This document shows, in pieces, positions 46,693-57,975 of a DNA stretch of 64,000 nt; position 1 is the first letter of the stretch, and each line of letters starts with the position of its first letter. The stretch is from Ryuthela nishihirai (lineage: Eukaryota; Arthropoda; Arachnida; Araneae; Heptathelidae), in contig JAWZYU010000126.1 in the NCBI GenBank assembly GCA_038380435.1, positions 620,001 to 684,000 on the forward strand, in the 5' to 3' direction. The notes below the pieces were generated by a model that did no database searches, had not been told where the DNA came from, and worked only from the letters and a program-made list of their open reading frames with translations. The translations under genes were made by a program, and so were the position numbers.

Positions 46693-47047
46693 AACCAATA
46701 GAAGGGCTCCTACCAGTTACTGTTTAAGCAGTTGCAATATATACCTTGATATTTCAAATAGGCGCTTTTGAATATCTCGGAAAATTGCCAACTTACATAA
46801 TCTTTGATTAGTTATAATCAGACTAACTTATTGCTAATCTATTTAAGCTCGCATTTCCTAAATGCGTTGCAACACAAATCATCAAATAACTGATTGACCA
46901 TAAGGTGAAGGTATATTATGACGAGTGTTGTGTTATTGTTTGAGAAGATTAAGTCCTCAGCATCAAGATATATTATCTGTTTTAATTTTTGGCGGTAACA
47001 TTCATCGGGTACAATCGAGACATAACAAGAACTGTAAAAGGATTTGT
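46693..47047. other. AT-rich unique stretch, no gene seen
   Basis: Nothing recognisable. Confidence 0.5.
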
Positions 47048-47768
47048 GTTGGGTTGTTTTATCTCTGAGCGGCACTTTTTTGCACACCATGGGCTAAATG
47101 GCCAGGTCACAAGGTCTGATCGAAGGTCTGATCACTGGTCGAAGGCTCAGAGAATGTTGGGGGTGGAGACCCACTGGAACAGCTGTTGGGAGACAGATGG
47201 TAGCCTCCCGTCAAGGCCATCCAGCGTGTTCTTTAACGTTGGGTTGTTTTACCTCTGAGCGGCACTTTTTTGCACACCATGGGCTAAATGGCCAGGTCAC
47301 ATGGACCCCGAAGGCTCAGAGAAGGTTGGGAGAGGGGACCCACTGGAACAGCTGTTGGGAGACAGATGGTAGCCTCCCGTCAAGGCCATCCAGCGTGTTC
47401 TTTAACGTTGGATTGTTTTACCTCTGAGCGGCACTTTTTTGCACACCATGGGCTAAATGGCCAGGTCACATGGACCCCGAAGGCTCAGAGAAGGTTGGGG
47501 GAGGGGACCCACTGGAACAGCTGTTGGGAGACAGATGGTAGCCTCCCTTCAAGGCTATCCAACGTGTTCTTTAACGTGCACAGGGTATGGCTCTCCCACA
47601 CACAGGGCCATGGCTTAAGGTCCCATCCGACGAACGGCGGCCTTTCCAAGCCCATCGGTGTCCCCTATTGACCGTGGGCAGCGCGGCGAGTTTTGAGGAG
47701 ATAAATCTCAACGCTGACCAAGCTGGGACTCGAACCTGGGAAATACAGATTACGGAGCCTGGCACGCT
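47048..47768 (-). mobile_element. SINE-A copy with three 3' modules, damaged head
   Basis: The first module contains a small scrambled insertion (CTGATCGAAGGTCTGATCAC). The head breaks off after GGAGCCTGGCACGCTGACCC, so the A box is lost. Confidence 0.92.
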
Positions 47769-47814
47769 GACCCATTTGGGCATGCCATTGCACGTAGAGA
47801 CCACAACATATAGA

Positions 47815-47936
47815 TTAAATAAAAATAAATACGCCCTCAAGCAGCTGCTTTCCACAGAGGTTTGACAGGAGCGTGTCAGTTTGCATGCCATAGTAGACGG
47901 TCTGAGAGGATGGCAGACTCGAACCCAGCCTCGGCC
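47815..47936 (-). mobile_element. SINE-B copy with internal deletion
   Basis: Core CCTCAAGCAGCTGCTTTCC and TGAGAGGATGGCAG are followed directly by ACTCGAACCCAGCC; the segment between is deleted. Confidence 0.8.
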
Positions 47937-48291
47937 ACGGGACGGCTAAACCTATAAGAAAGTGAATATCGATCTCTCATCTGGGATACGAACTAACGTC
48001 TCCTTGTCACGCCGACCACCCTAATGTTGAGAAACTTAAAAACATGAAGAAATTTAGATGTTTTAAACTAAAAGCAATTTTGATTTCCTTGTCTTGAAGC
48101 TCTCTGAGTTACGACTCTTTCCCCAAAGAACCCTCTTTTCGTATTTTGCTTCTGAGAACAAATTCCGAGGAATGTAATTTTCGGCCTCAGCTCGGGAATA
48201 ACAGTCTTTCCTCTCGCGCAGACACTTCGACGTCGGTTATATTTAGTCAACAACAGACACCAAGGTGGACGCGGCTATTTTCGGAAATGGC

Positions 48292-48305
48292 GTCGCTATG
48301 ACAAC
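48292..48305. promoter_or_regulatory. X-box-like site
   Basis: GTCGCTATGACAAC keeps the half-site spacing with changes in both halves. It lies 147 bp from a perfect CRE. Confidence 0.25.
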
Positions 48306-48451
48306 GCCGGAGGGTGTGTCCTCATTCTTCTTGCAGTCGAGATGAGTTGTGGCAGAGTTCAGTGAGTTTAATGACATGAATGACCTCACCCGTAGGTGAA
48401 TCCTTAACTGCATCTGCAAACACCCGCGAGGGGGGGGGGCAGACAAAAGGA

Positions 48452-48459
48452 TGACGTCA
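48452..48459. promoter_or_regulatory. CRE palindrome TGACGTCA
   Basis: Perfect motif between a G run and a long C run in a CpG-richer island. Confidence 0.35.
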
Positions 48460-48860
48460 CCCCACTCTTTTCACCAGGGAAGACGCCGCAGTGAGGTTGT
48501 AGAGAGGGATTTCCGTGATGCTGCGATAGAGCGATGCCGTGACTCTCGGGAGGGGAGATGTTTCGCCCCCCCCCCCCCCCCCCCCCATCTTATTTGTTGC
48601 CGCAAAAGAGAGAAAATATTGGAATCTGCTCGCGTGCAGCCAGACAGAAGACGGCAAGTCACGAGAGATGTGCGTTTCGTCTGTTGCAATGATAAGTCAT
48701 CGGATGAAAGAAGTTCCCATTCTGGGAGGGAAAATCCTCTTATCTCTCTAGACGTTCTGTAGTGTTGGAAGAAGTATTAAAATTTCACGTATTACATCCA
48801 AGCATTGATTACAGGTACTTCGAAAATGAAAAAAGCCACACATCGATTCAAAAGTGTTCT

Positions 48861-50647
48861 GTTGGGTTGGGTTGTTTTACCTCTGAGAGGTACTTTTTTG
48901 CACACCATGGGCTAAATGGCCAGGTCACAAGGACCCCGAAGGCTCAGAGAAGGTTGGGGGTGGGGACCCACTGGAACAGCTGTTGGGAGACAGATGGTAG
49001 CCTCCCCTCAAGGCCATCCAACATGTTCTTTAACGTTGGGTTGTTTTACCTCTGAGCGGCACTTTTTTGCACACCATGGGCTAAATGGCCACGTCACAAG
49101 GACCCCGAAGGCTCAGAGAAGGTTGGGGGAGGGGACCGACTAGAACAGCTGTTGGGAGACAGATGGTAGCCTCCCCTCAAGGCCATCCAGCGTGTGTTTT
49201 AACGTTGGGTTGTTTTACCTCTGAGCGGCACTTTTTTGCACACCATGGGCAAAATGGCCAGGTAACAAGGACCCTGAAGACTCAGAGAAGGTTGGGGGAG
49301 GGGACCCACTGGAACAGCTGTTGGGAGACAGATGGTAGCCTCCCGTCAAGGTCCTCCAGCGTGTTCTTTAACGTTGGATTGTTTTACCTCTGAGCGGCAC
49401 TTTTTTGCACACCATTTGCTAAATGGCCAGGTCACAAGGACCCCGAAGGCTCAGAGAAGGTGGGGGAGGGGACCCACTAGAACAGCTGTTGGGAGACAGA
49501 TGGTAGCCTCCCGTCAAGGTCCTCCAGCGTGTTCTTTAACGTTGGATTGTTTTACCTCTGAGCGGCACTTTTTTGCACACCATTTGCTAAATGGCCAGGT
49601 CACAAGGACCCCGAAGGCGCAGAGAAGGTGGGGGAGGGGACCCACTAGAACAGCTGTTGGGAGACAGATGGTAGCCTCCCATCAAGGGAATCCAGCGTGT
49701 TCTTTAACGTTGGGTTGTTTTACCTCTGAGCGGCACTTTTTTGCACACCATGGGCAAAATGGCCAGGTAACAAGGACCCTGAAGGCTCAGAGAAGGTTGG
49801 GGGAGGGGACCCACTGGAACAGCTGTTGGGAGACAGATGGTAGCCTCCCGTCAAGGTCCTCCAGCGTGTTCTTTAACGTTGGATTGTTTTACCTCTGAGC
49901 GGCACTTTTTTGCACACCATTTGCTAAATGGCCAGGTCACAAGGACCCCGAAGGCTCAGAGAAGGTGGGGGAGGGGACCCACTAGAACAGCTGTTGGGAG
50001 ACAGATGGTAGCCTCCCGTCAAGGTCCTCCAGCGTGTTCTTTAACGTTGGATTGTTTTACCTCTGAGCGGCACTTTTTTGCACACCATTTGCTAAATGGC
50101 CAGGTCACAAGGACCCCGAAGGCTCAGAGAAGGTGGGGGAGGGGACCCACTAGAACAGCTGTTGGGAGACAGATGGTAGCCTCCCATCAAGGGAATCCAG
50201 CGTGTTCTTTAACGTTGGGTTGTTTTACCTCTGAGCGGCACTTTTTTGCACACCATGGGCTAAATGGCCAGGTCACAAGGACCCCGAAGGCTCAGAGAAG
50301 GTGGGGGAGGGGACCCACTGGAACAGCTGTTGGGAGACAGATGGTAGCTTCCCCTCAAGACCCATCCAGCGTGTTCTTTAACGTGTACAGCGTATGGCAC
50401 TCCCGCACACGGGGCCACGGTTTAACGTCCCATCCGACGGACGGCGGTCTTTCCAAGCCCATTGGTATCCCCTACTGACCGTGGGCGGAGCGGGGAATAT
50501 TGCGGAGATAAATCTCAACGCTGACCAGCTAGGACTCGAACCTGGGAACTGCAGATTACGCAGTGGGGGGGGGGGGGAGGAGCAGAGGAGAATATTTTCA
50601 GAGCAGGTTCAGGAATATCGAGTTACGAGCTAGGCGTGCTCCCTCCA
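48861..50647 (-). mobile_element. SINE-A copy with nine 3' modules and a split head
   Basis: Nine modules run from 48861 to about 50380. Six of them form a duplicated three-module block (about 505 bp). Body follows to 50560. The head is split by about 60 bp of unrelated, G-rich sequence (50561-50622) between GCAGATTACG and TTACGAGCTAGGCG. Long frames (188 and 213 codons) arise because many modules are 168 bp long; they are not genes. Confidence 0.94.
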
Positions 50648-51035
50648 CCTTTCACGAGACTAAGAGTAGTCGATTCGTAAATTGTCAAGAAAACTTAATT
50701 GACGGTCAGGATTATTTATCCTTTTAGGAAGACAATTAAACTTATGGGAAATATAATTTAGATTCAATGGCCATTAAAATATACAAAGATACTAATTTTC
50801 TTTTTTAATTATTTTTTTGCAGGTTAGCTTGTTGTGTTGAGGTTACGTGAACTTATGCACAATTGTCAAAAAATGTAAAAAATTCAATTCTATAAGGGAT
50901 CGTTTTGTTTAATAAAGGAACAAAATGGATAAATACAGCTTTAATCAAATTTAGATTAAAATTATCCGCATTGCCCTGTATGATCTGCGGTAAAATAACG
51001 AAAATAATGCAATCAGTCATTTTCATCGCATTTTA
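50648..51035. other. AT-rich unique stretch, no gene seen
   Basis: Nothing recognisable. Confidence 0.5.
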
Positions 51036-51037
51036 TA

Positions 51038-51531
51038 CAGTCGCTCAAAAAATTATCCGAACACCATGGTTGATTACAGAATTTAAAAAAAATATCTAGC
51101 AACGATTTTTTTAGAAATTAGTGATCTGGCAACCTTCGTGTCAGGTGACACGAAGGTTCACTAATTTCTAAAAAAAATCGTTCCCAGATATTTTTCTGAA
51201 TTCTGTAATCAACCATAGTGTTAGGATACTTTTTTGAGCGACTGTAGGTGGTCATATTATTTTGATATTAGATCGTGTGGGCTCACTCACGGAAATATTG
51301 AGCGTGTGCAGTTACCGTTCACAGCAAACTGGAGCGTGTGCAGTAACCGCACACGCTCCAGTTTGCTGTGAAGTACAGTTGCTGTACACGCTCCAGATAT
51401 TTTTCCTGAATTCTGTAATCACGTGACACGAAGGTTGCCAGATCACTAATTTCTAAAAAAAAATCGTTGCCAGGTATTTTTTCTGAATTCTGTAACCAAC
51501 CGTAGTGTTCGGATACTTTTTTGAGCGACTG
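51038..51531. mobile_element. MITE-1 composite, 494 bp
   Basis: TA-flanked at both ends, with the same order as the 26-kb copy: short palindrome, GGTGGTCATATT linker, GCGTGTGCAG inverted repeats, closing terminus. Confidence 0.88.
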
Positions 51532-51533
51532 TA

Positions 51534-51863
51534 CTTGAAATAATAATTGAATTGCGATTTCAACATTGAAAAAAAAAATCAATGTTGCCTTTGTTAGGAG
51601 AAGTGTCGTAAAGAGCCGTTGATCCTGCCTCTCATGCATGAAGCAAAGAAGTGCGAAAGAGTATTCCGGGTACGATTCCCAACTGCGTCGCGATTTCATT
51701 TTCTTCTCTCGACCCAGGCCTTGATGAAAGTCAATACCAAACGGGATTGGTCCCCTATAAAAAAAACGTCCGGTGGATCTCCTTCCCGAACTCTATCCTG
51801 AGTTCTGGGGTACTTGTAACTTGGCTAGATATCTTCTTACACCTTTTCCAGATCCGAACAACT
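51534..51863. other. Unique stretch, no gene seen
   Basis: Contains one weak B-box-like stretch (GGGTACGATTCCCAAC near 51669) without a matching A box. Confidence 0.45.
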
Positions 51864-51872
51864 TCTGAGAGC

Positions 51873-52600
51873 CTTGGATGGGGTGGCTCAGTTGGTAGCG
51901 CGCCAGACTCGTAATCTGCAGTTCCCAGGTTCGAGTCCCAGCTGGGTCAGCGTTGAGATTTATCTCCGCAAAACTCCCCGCCCTGCCCACGGTCAGAAGG
52001 GGACACCGACGGACTTGGAAAGGCAGCCGTCCGTCGGATGGGACGTTAAGCCGTGGCCCCGTGTGCGCGAGAGCCATACCCTGTTCACGTTAAAGAACAC
52101 GCTGGATGGCCTTATCGGGAGGCTACCATCTGTCTCCCAACAGCTGTTCAGTGGGTCCTCTCCCCCAACCTTCTCTGAGCCTTCGGGGTCCATGTGACCT
52201 GGCCATTTAGCCCATGGTGTGGAAAAAAGTGCCGCTCAGAGGTAAAACAACCCAACGTTAAAGAACACGCTGGATGGCCTTGACGGGAGACTACCATCTG
52301 TTTCCCAACAGCTGTTCCAGTGGGTCCCCTCCCCCAACCTCCTCTGAGCCTTCGGGGTCCTTGTGACGTGGCCATTTAGCCCATGGTGTGCAAAAAAGTG
52401 CCGCTCAGAGTTAAAACTATCCAACGTTAAAAAATACGCTGAATGGCCTTAACGGGAGGCTACCATCTGTCTCCCAACAGCTGTTCCAGTGTATCTCCTC
52501 CCCCAACCTTCTCTAAGCCTTCGGGGTCCTTGTGACCTGGCCATTTAGCCCATGGTGTGCAAAAAAGTGCCGCTCAGAGGTAAAACAGCGCAATCCTTGA
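51873..52600 (+). mobile_element. SINE-A copy with three 3' modules
   Basis: The head starts in GGATGGGGTGGCTCAG. Likely target duplication TCTGAGAGC at 51864-51872 and 52601-52609. The third module is the most diverged (TTAAAAAATACGCTGAATGG). Confidence 0.9.
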
Positions 52601-52609
52601 TCTGAGAGC

Positions 52610-53902
52610 TTTTTTTTTATCTTGGAAAAACATGATATCATTTTAAAAGCATCCTGGTTGAAAACAGAAAAAGACAGATAAAGACTGGCTTTTAAACTTG
52701 ACCAAAGAGTAAACCGGGCTGAAGTAAAAAAAAAATTCCTCTTTCTCATCTTTACGATCCGAAAACTAAATTCAAAAGACAAAATAGGGTGCATCGAGGG
52801 TAATCTTTTTTCAGTATTCTTTATGGGCTACCTTGCAATTCAAAGTCGATTGTGAACCCACGGGATATTCACGCTCCATAGCCAGACGTCAAAGTTTTAG
52901 TGACGAAGCCAACATCCTTTTCCTCTGCGGTCAGATGAGCAAGGAGGCTCTGCGACATCGGATATGAACTATCACCGCTCGCACTGGTAAAGTCACAGAA
53001 GGACTGTCTCTTAAGCAGAGACTGCCAAACTGCCTCATTGTAATTTCAAATGGAGGGTTCAGGACAACTTTATGGCTTTCCTGGAAGGAGTCACGGCGCC
53101 GAGATCAGCATCCCTCTCCTCATAACTTGATTCTTAGAAATGGCGGGATTCTGAATGGCAGGAGATTGAAGGGTGAATGTTTGTCCCACATCACTTGTGC
53201 CCTCTGTTGGGATAAGAACACGGCCAAACAGAAAGCGATTTGAGCGTTATTTCCATTTGCAAATTTCCTGGCGTCTTAAAACTGTTACGAACAACGGAGG
53301 TTGGGTCACAGGAATTTGGAGCGTGTTCTGTAACTGCACACATTCCTTTATCACGCGAAGTCGTCTACATTGTTGGTGAAAATTTGCAAGAAGTTTAGAA
53401 ATGCTAATGAGGTTAAAAGGCAGAAATAGCTTTCTATGAGGACGTACCTTCTTAAACCTTTAATCATTGGACGATGAAAGCGAGCGCCGACGGTATTTCT
53501 AGACTAGATGAGTTTTAGGAGCACTTTGCGAGACGAGTTTTGTCAATCTCTCTGGAAAAGGTTTCATTAATTAAGAGATTCCCAACAGGGAAAGAAAACT
53601 GATCATTGTGATCACAATTTCTAGATACTTCTAACTTGCAACGACAACAAATATTTCAGAATGGGAGTTTCATTTCTCAAGACTTTCTCGAAATGAACAT
53701 TTAAAACATTACATTTCAATACTGGATACGATATATTAAGATGAAAGTTACAAAATCCCCTACAACGGCATGGATTATTTTCATTCTGCGGGGAGGCACT
53801 TTTGCGCACGGAAGTGGACCAAATGAACCTCACAATTCACATCGTCTTGAGGTCACATGAACCTCAAGAGTTCAGATAAGATTGTTTATGAGGATCCATT
53901 AG
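52610..53902. other. Long unique region, no confirmed gene
   Basis: Moderate GC between 52830 and 53250. A pyrimidine-rich acceptor-like TTTTCCTCTGCGGTCAG at about 52918-52934 precedes a 17-codon open stretch, too short to call. A MITE-1 inner fragment (GGAGCGTGTTCTGTAACTGC) lies near 53318 and an old SINE-A fragment near 53785-53880 (GAGGCACTTTTGCGCACGG). Confidence 0.4.
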
Positions 53903-54286
53903 TTGGGTTGTTTTACCTCTGAGCGGCACTTTTTTGCACACATGGGCTAAATGGCCAGGTCACATGGACCCCGAAGGCTCAGAGAAGGTTGGGGGAGGGG
54001 ACCCACTGGAACAGCTGTTGGGAGACAGATGGTAGCCTCCCGTCAAGGCCATCCAGCGTGTTCTTTAACGTGCACAGGGTATGGCTCTCCCGTACACTGT
54101 GTCACTGCTTAACGTCCCATCCGACGGACGGCGACTTTTCCAAGCCCATCGGTCTCCCCTACTGACCGTGGGCAGGGCGGGGAATTTTGCGGAGATAAAT
54201 CTCAACGCTGACCCAGCTGGGACTCGAACTTGGGAACTACAGATTACGAGCCTGGGGCGCTACCGACTGAGCCACCCCCGCCCCTT
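53903..54286 (-). mobile_element. SINE-A copy, one 3' module
   Basis: Full length. Its head end abuts the next, opposite-facing copy. Confidence 0.94.
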
Positions 54287-54289
54287 CCG

Positions 54290-54556
54290 TAAAACTCCCA
54301 GCCCTCTCAGTAAGGGATAAAGATGGGCTTGGAAAGGCCGCCGTCTGTCGGATGTGACGTTAATCCATAGCCCATGCGCAGGAGAACCATTGCACGTTAA
54401 AGAACACGATGGATAGCCTTAACGGGAACCTACCATCTGTCTCCCAACAGCTTCCAGTGGGTCCCCTCCCCCAACCTTCTCTGAGCCCTCGGGGTCTTTG
54501 CGACCTGACCATTGTGTGCACAAAAGTGCCGCTCAGAGGTAAAACAACCTAAAACA
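54290..54556 (+). mobile_element. Headless, diverged SINE-A in inverted contact
   Basis: Begins CCGTAAAACTCCCAGCCC, close to the point where other headless copies start. Together with the preceding copy it forms a large inverted repeat. Substitutions show it is the older of the two. Confidence 0.9.
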
Positions 54557-54636
54557 ATCACCGGTTTAATGGTCTTTAAAACGTTTCATTAACAATGCGT
54601 GAAATATCTGCAAGTTTTATAATTTTTTGCCGAGAC

Positions 54637-55071
54637 CAGTGTCTCGCAAACCTTTTTACTCTGCGGCACACTGAATCTAATTTTTTTTCCCGCGGCACAC
54701 CTAAAAAAGAATAAAAGCAAACTCTATATAATCGTCATTATATTTGCGCTTTGTTGAAGTCATCAGCCTGGTTTTATTTGAAGATTTGCTCTCGTTCTTT
54801 AATTCATAACTCGGTGTTTGTTTTAAATATTTGTCCATTCTATTGCTTGAAATAATCAAAAATTAATACCAAAATTTGGAAAAAGCTTGATAAATACTTA
54901 CAAGATCCCAGTTGATAAAATCTGAAAGATTTTTATTATAGCACGTCGATAACACAAGTCAAGTCAAAATGAAATCTTTGGAATTTGAAATGAAAAAATT
55001 TGAAAAAGTGTCAATTTGAAAATCTCTCGCGGCACACTACTGTGCCGCGGCACACAGTTTGCGAGACACTG
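54637..55071. mobile_element. 435-bp non-autonomous hAT element
   Basis: Terminal inverted repeats CAGTGTCTCGCAAAC and GTTTGCGAGACACTG, with GCGGCACAC blocks just inside. Flanking 8-bp duplication GCCGAGAC / GCCTAGAC (one mismatch) at 54629-54636 and 55072-55079, the hAT hallmark. No transposase frame. Confidence 0.93.
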
Positions 55072-55209
55072 GCCTAGACTAACCTTATTAGTTTTGTGAG
55101 GGGTTGTGGGGCATGACCTGTTTGACCTCCCCCCCTCCTAGATCCAGCCCTGATTGTCCGTATTCATTTGAAAAATTAAAAAAAAAAAAAGAAGTGTCTT
55201 CGGTAGGTA

Positions 55210-56038
55210 CATTCGCTCAAAAAATATATCCGAACACTACGGTTGATAACAGAATTCAGAAAAAATATCTGGCAACGATTTTTTTTAGAAGTGAGTGATC
55301 TGGCAACCGTCGTGTCACGTGACACGAAGGTTGCCAGATTCTAAAAAAAACTTTGCGAGATATTTTTTTCTGAATTCTGTCATCAACCGTAGTGTTCGGA
55401 TACTTTTTAATATATATAATGCGTATGAATATATAATGCAATGAACATGGAGCGTGTGCAGTTACCGTTCACAGCAAACTGGATCGGTTGCGGTTAATAT
55501 TCACAGCACATTGGATCGTGTGAGCTCACAAAGATCTGGATCGTGTGGGCTCACTCACGGAAATATTGAGCGTGTGCAGTTACCGTTCACAGCAAACTGG
55601 AGCGTGTGCAGTAACTGCACACGCTCGTTTGCTGTGAACGGTAACTGGAGCGTGTGCAGTTGCTGTACACGCTCCAGATATTTTTCCTGAATTCTGCAAT
55701 CACGTGACACGAAGGTTGCCAGATCACTAATTTCTAAAAAAAAAATTGTTGCCAGATATATTTTTCTGAATTCTGTAATCAACCATAGTGTTCGGATACT
55801 TTTTTCAGCGACTGTAGGTGGTCTTATTATTTTGATACTAGATCGTGTGGGCTCACTCACGGAAATATTGAGCGTGTACAGTTACCGTTCACAGCAAACT
55901 GGAGCGTGTGCAGTTACTACACACGCTCCAGTTTGCTGTGAACGGTAACTAAAGCGTGTACAGTTGCTGTAACGCTCCAGATATTTTTTCTGAATTCTGT
56001 CATCAGCCGTAGTGTTCGGATATTTTTTTGAGCGACTG
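55210..56038. mobile_element. MITE-1 expanded composite, about 829 bp
   Basis: Outer ends flanked by TA. Four terminus-like blocks (55210, about 55390, about 55790 and 56038) and three sets of GCGTGTGCAG inverted repeats, including extra material at 55440-55555 (GGATCGTGTGAGCTCAC) not seen in the other copies. Confidence 0.85.
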
Positions 56039-56040
56039 TA

Positions 56041-56458
56041 CCTTCCTATGTGTATTTTGAGTCGAGCAATAACCTATAGGTTGCATGAGGCTTGGCATAC
56101 AGCTCCTTTTGCTCCGATTCCGTGCTCATCTCGTGATTCCGTTCATGTGAAAGGAATCCCTCTCTGGTAGGTGTCCAAGCACGCGATACGTTTCTTCAAT
56201 ATCTGTTAGAGTAAATATTAAAAAAATATATCATTGGGTTTATTTTATTCCCCTCAGGAAACCGATGCCTGCTTTCTGCCGAACAGATATGTATTCATGC
56301 GCACGACTTAGTGCTTAGGAGCTGACCGAATCACGAGATAAATTTGATAGCAGGTAAGTACGTCTCCGCCAACCGAAAGAGTTCTTCGTTGAACACTTTT
56401 TTTCTCTCTTGCTGAATCTTAAAAATCTCTTTCAACAATAGAATCTCTTGTGTTGATA
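56041..56458. other. Unique stretch, no gene seen
   Basis: Nothing recognisable. Confidence 0.5.
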
Positions 56459-56843
56459 GGGGCGAGGGTGGCTCAGTCGGTAGCGCGCCAGGCTCGTATT
56501 CTGCAGTTCCCAGGTTCGAGTCCCAGCTGGGTCAGCGTTGAGATTAATCTCCGCAAAATTCCCCGCCCTGCCCATGGTCAGTAGGGGACACCGATGGGCT
56601 TGGAAAGGCCGCCGTCCGTCGGATGGTACGTTAAGCCGTGGCTCCGTGTGCGGGAGAGCCATACCCTGTGCACGTTAAAGAACACGCTGGATGGCCTTGA
56701 CGGGAGGCTACCATCTGTCTCCCAACAGCTGTTCCAGTGGGTCCCCTCCCCCAACCTTCTCTGAGCCTTCGGGGTCCATGTGACCTGGCCATTTAGCCCA
56801 TGGTTTGCAAAAAAGTGACCCTCAGAGGTAAAACAACCCAACC
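56459..56843 (+). mobile_element. SINE-A copy, one 3' module
   Basis: Full length, head GGGGCGAGGGTGGCTCAG to tail AACCCAACCCAAA. Its tail abuts an opposite-facing partial copy. Confidence 0.94.
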
Positions 56844-57046
56844 CAAATCTCCCGCACATGGGGTCACGGCTTAACGTCCCATGCGACCGACGGCGGCCTT
56901 TCCAAGACCATCGGTGTCCCCCTACTGACCGTGGGCAGGGCGGGGAATTTTGCGGAGATAAATCTCAACGCTGGCCCAGCTGGGACTCGAACCTGGGAAC
57001 TAGCAGATTACCAGCCTGGCGCGCTACCGACTAAGCCACCCGCGCC
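56844..57046 (-). mobile_element. SINE-A body and head, 3' module missing
   Basis: Starts CTCCCGCACATGGGGTCACG and runs to the head; the whole 3' module is absent. It is either the far part of a copy into which the 56459 element inserted, with loss of the other side, or a 3'-deleted copy. Confidence 0.88.
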
Positions 57047-57387
57047 CCTATATTTTTATGACTTTAACCTTAAAAGCGTGAAGATTCTAGCAAACAAAAT
57101 ATTCACAGTTACTTGAAGGGTAGAGATTTTTTAATTTAAACGATCTAAATATTAAAAAAAAGGAAAACGTGGTTCCCAAAGTTTGTAGATAAACTTCCCC
57201 TTTTACCAAGCAAACACCCCTTTCATGAAATTTAAATGATTTTTCCCCCTATAAAACTAGCTGAAAAAAATATTTCCCTGGAATAGGAATTTACGAAACA
57301 CCAGACTTAGGACATCAAAGCCTTTAAATCTGTTTATCCTGCAGAGTAGCTGAATTGTGTAGTGAAGCAGATTACGCGTCGAAGGCT
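57047..57387. other. AT-rich unique stretch, no gene seen
   Basis: Nothing recognisable. Confidence 0.5.
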
Positions 57388-57975
57388 TGGGTTGGGTTGT
57401 TTTACCTCTGAGTGGCACTTTTTTTCACACCATGGGCTAAATGGCCAGGTCACATGGACCCCGAAGGCTCAGAGAAAGTTGGGGGAGGGGACCCACCATT
57501 TTCTAGTTAGCGGATTTTTATGTGTTGTGTTTTGTGAATATATTTGATGTACACCATTTTTGGGCTGAATGACCTATGTTTAATATAATTTATTCATTTT
57601 CCTGCAGATAAGCTATTTAGCTTTGCGGGTCAAATTGTAAATGTATTTGTATTCTTTACTCTTATGAATAAAAATTATATTCTTTAAAAAAAAAAAACAG
57701 CTGTTGGGAGACAGATGGTAGCCTCCCGTCAAGGCCATCCAGCGTGTTCTTTAACGTGCACGTTAAGCCGTGGCTTTCCCGCACACGGGGCCACGGCTTA
57801 ACGTCCCATCCGACGGACGGCAGCCTTTCCAACCCATCGGTGTCCCCTACTGACCGTGGGCAGGGCGGGGAAATTTTGCGGAGATAAATCTCAACGCTGA
57901 CCCAACCGGGACTCGAACCTGGGAACTGCAGATTACGAGCCTGGCGCGCTACCGACTGAGCCACCCCAACCCCAA
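57388..57975 (-). mobile_element. SINE-A copy split by a poly(A)-ended insert
   Basis: SINE sequence at 57388-57496 stops at GGGGACCCAC and resumes at CAGCTGTTGGGAG from 57698. About five bases (TGGAA) of the family sequence are missing at the break. The body also has a short duplicated patch (CGTTAAGCCGTGGC near 57762). Confidence 0.92.
57497..57697 (+). mobile_element. 201-bp retro-inserted sequence with poly(A)
   Basis: Foreign AT-rich sequence inside a SINE-A. It ends with AATAAA (about 57666), then a 12-base A run, the look of a reverse-transcribed mRNA 3' end. No target duplication; instead a few target bases are lost. The source transcript is unknown and there is no frame of note. Confidence 0.7.

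Larger units (their letters stand above)
47937..48860. other. Unique region with CpG-richer island
   Basis: Holds a long C run near 48568, an X-box-like site and a CRE. A weak tRNA-like stretch lies near 47980-48020. Frames of 60-103 codons overlap on both strands and cross the homopolymer; no gene called. Confidence 0.4.

Noticed and set aside
49332..50478. 188- and 213-codon frames
   Set aside because: Translation of SINE-A modules of 168 bp; no start context or splice evidence.
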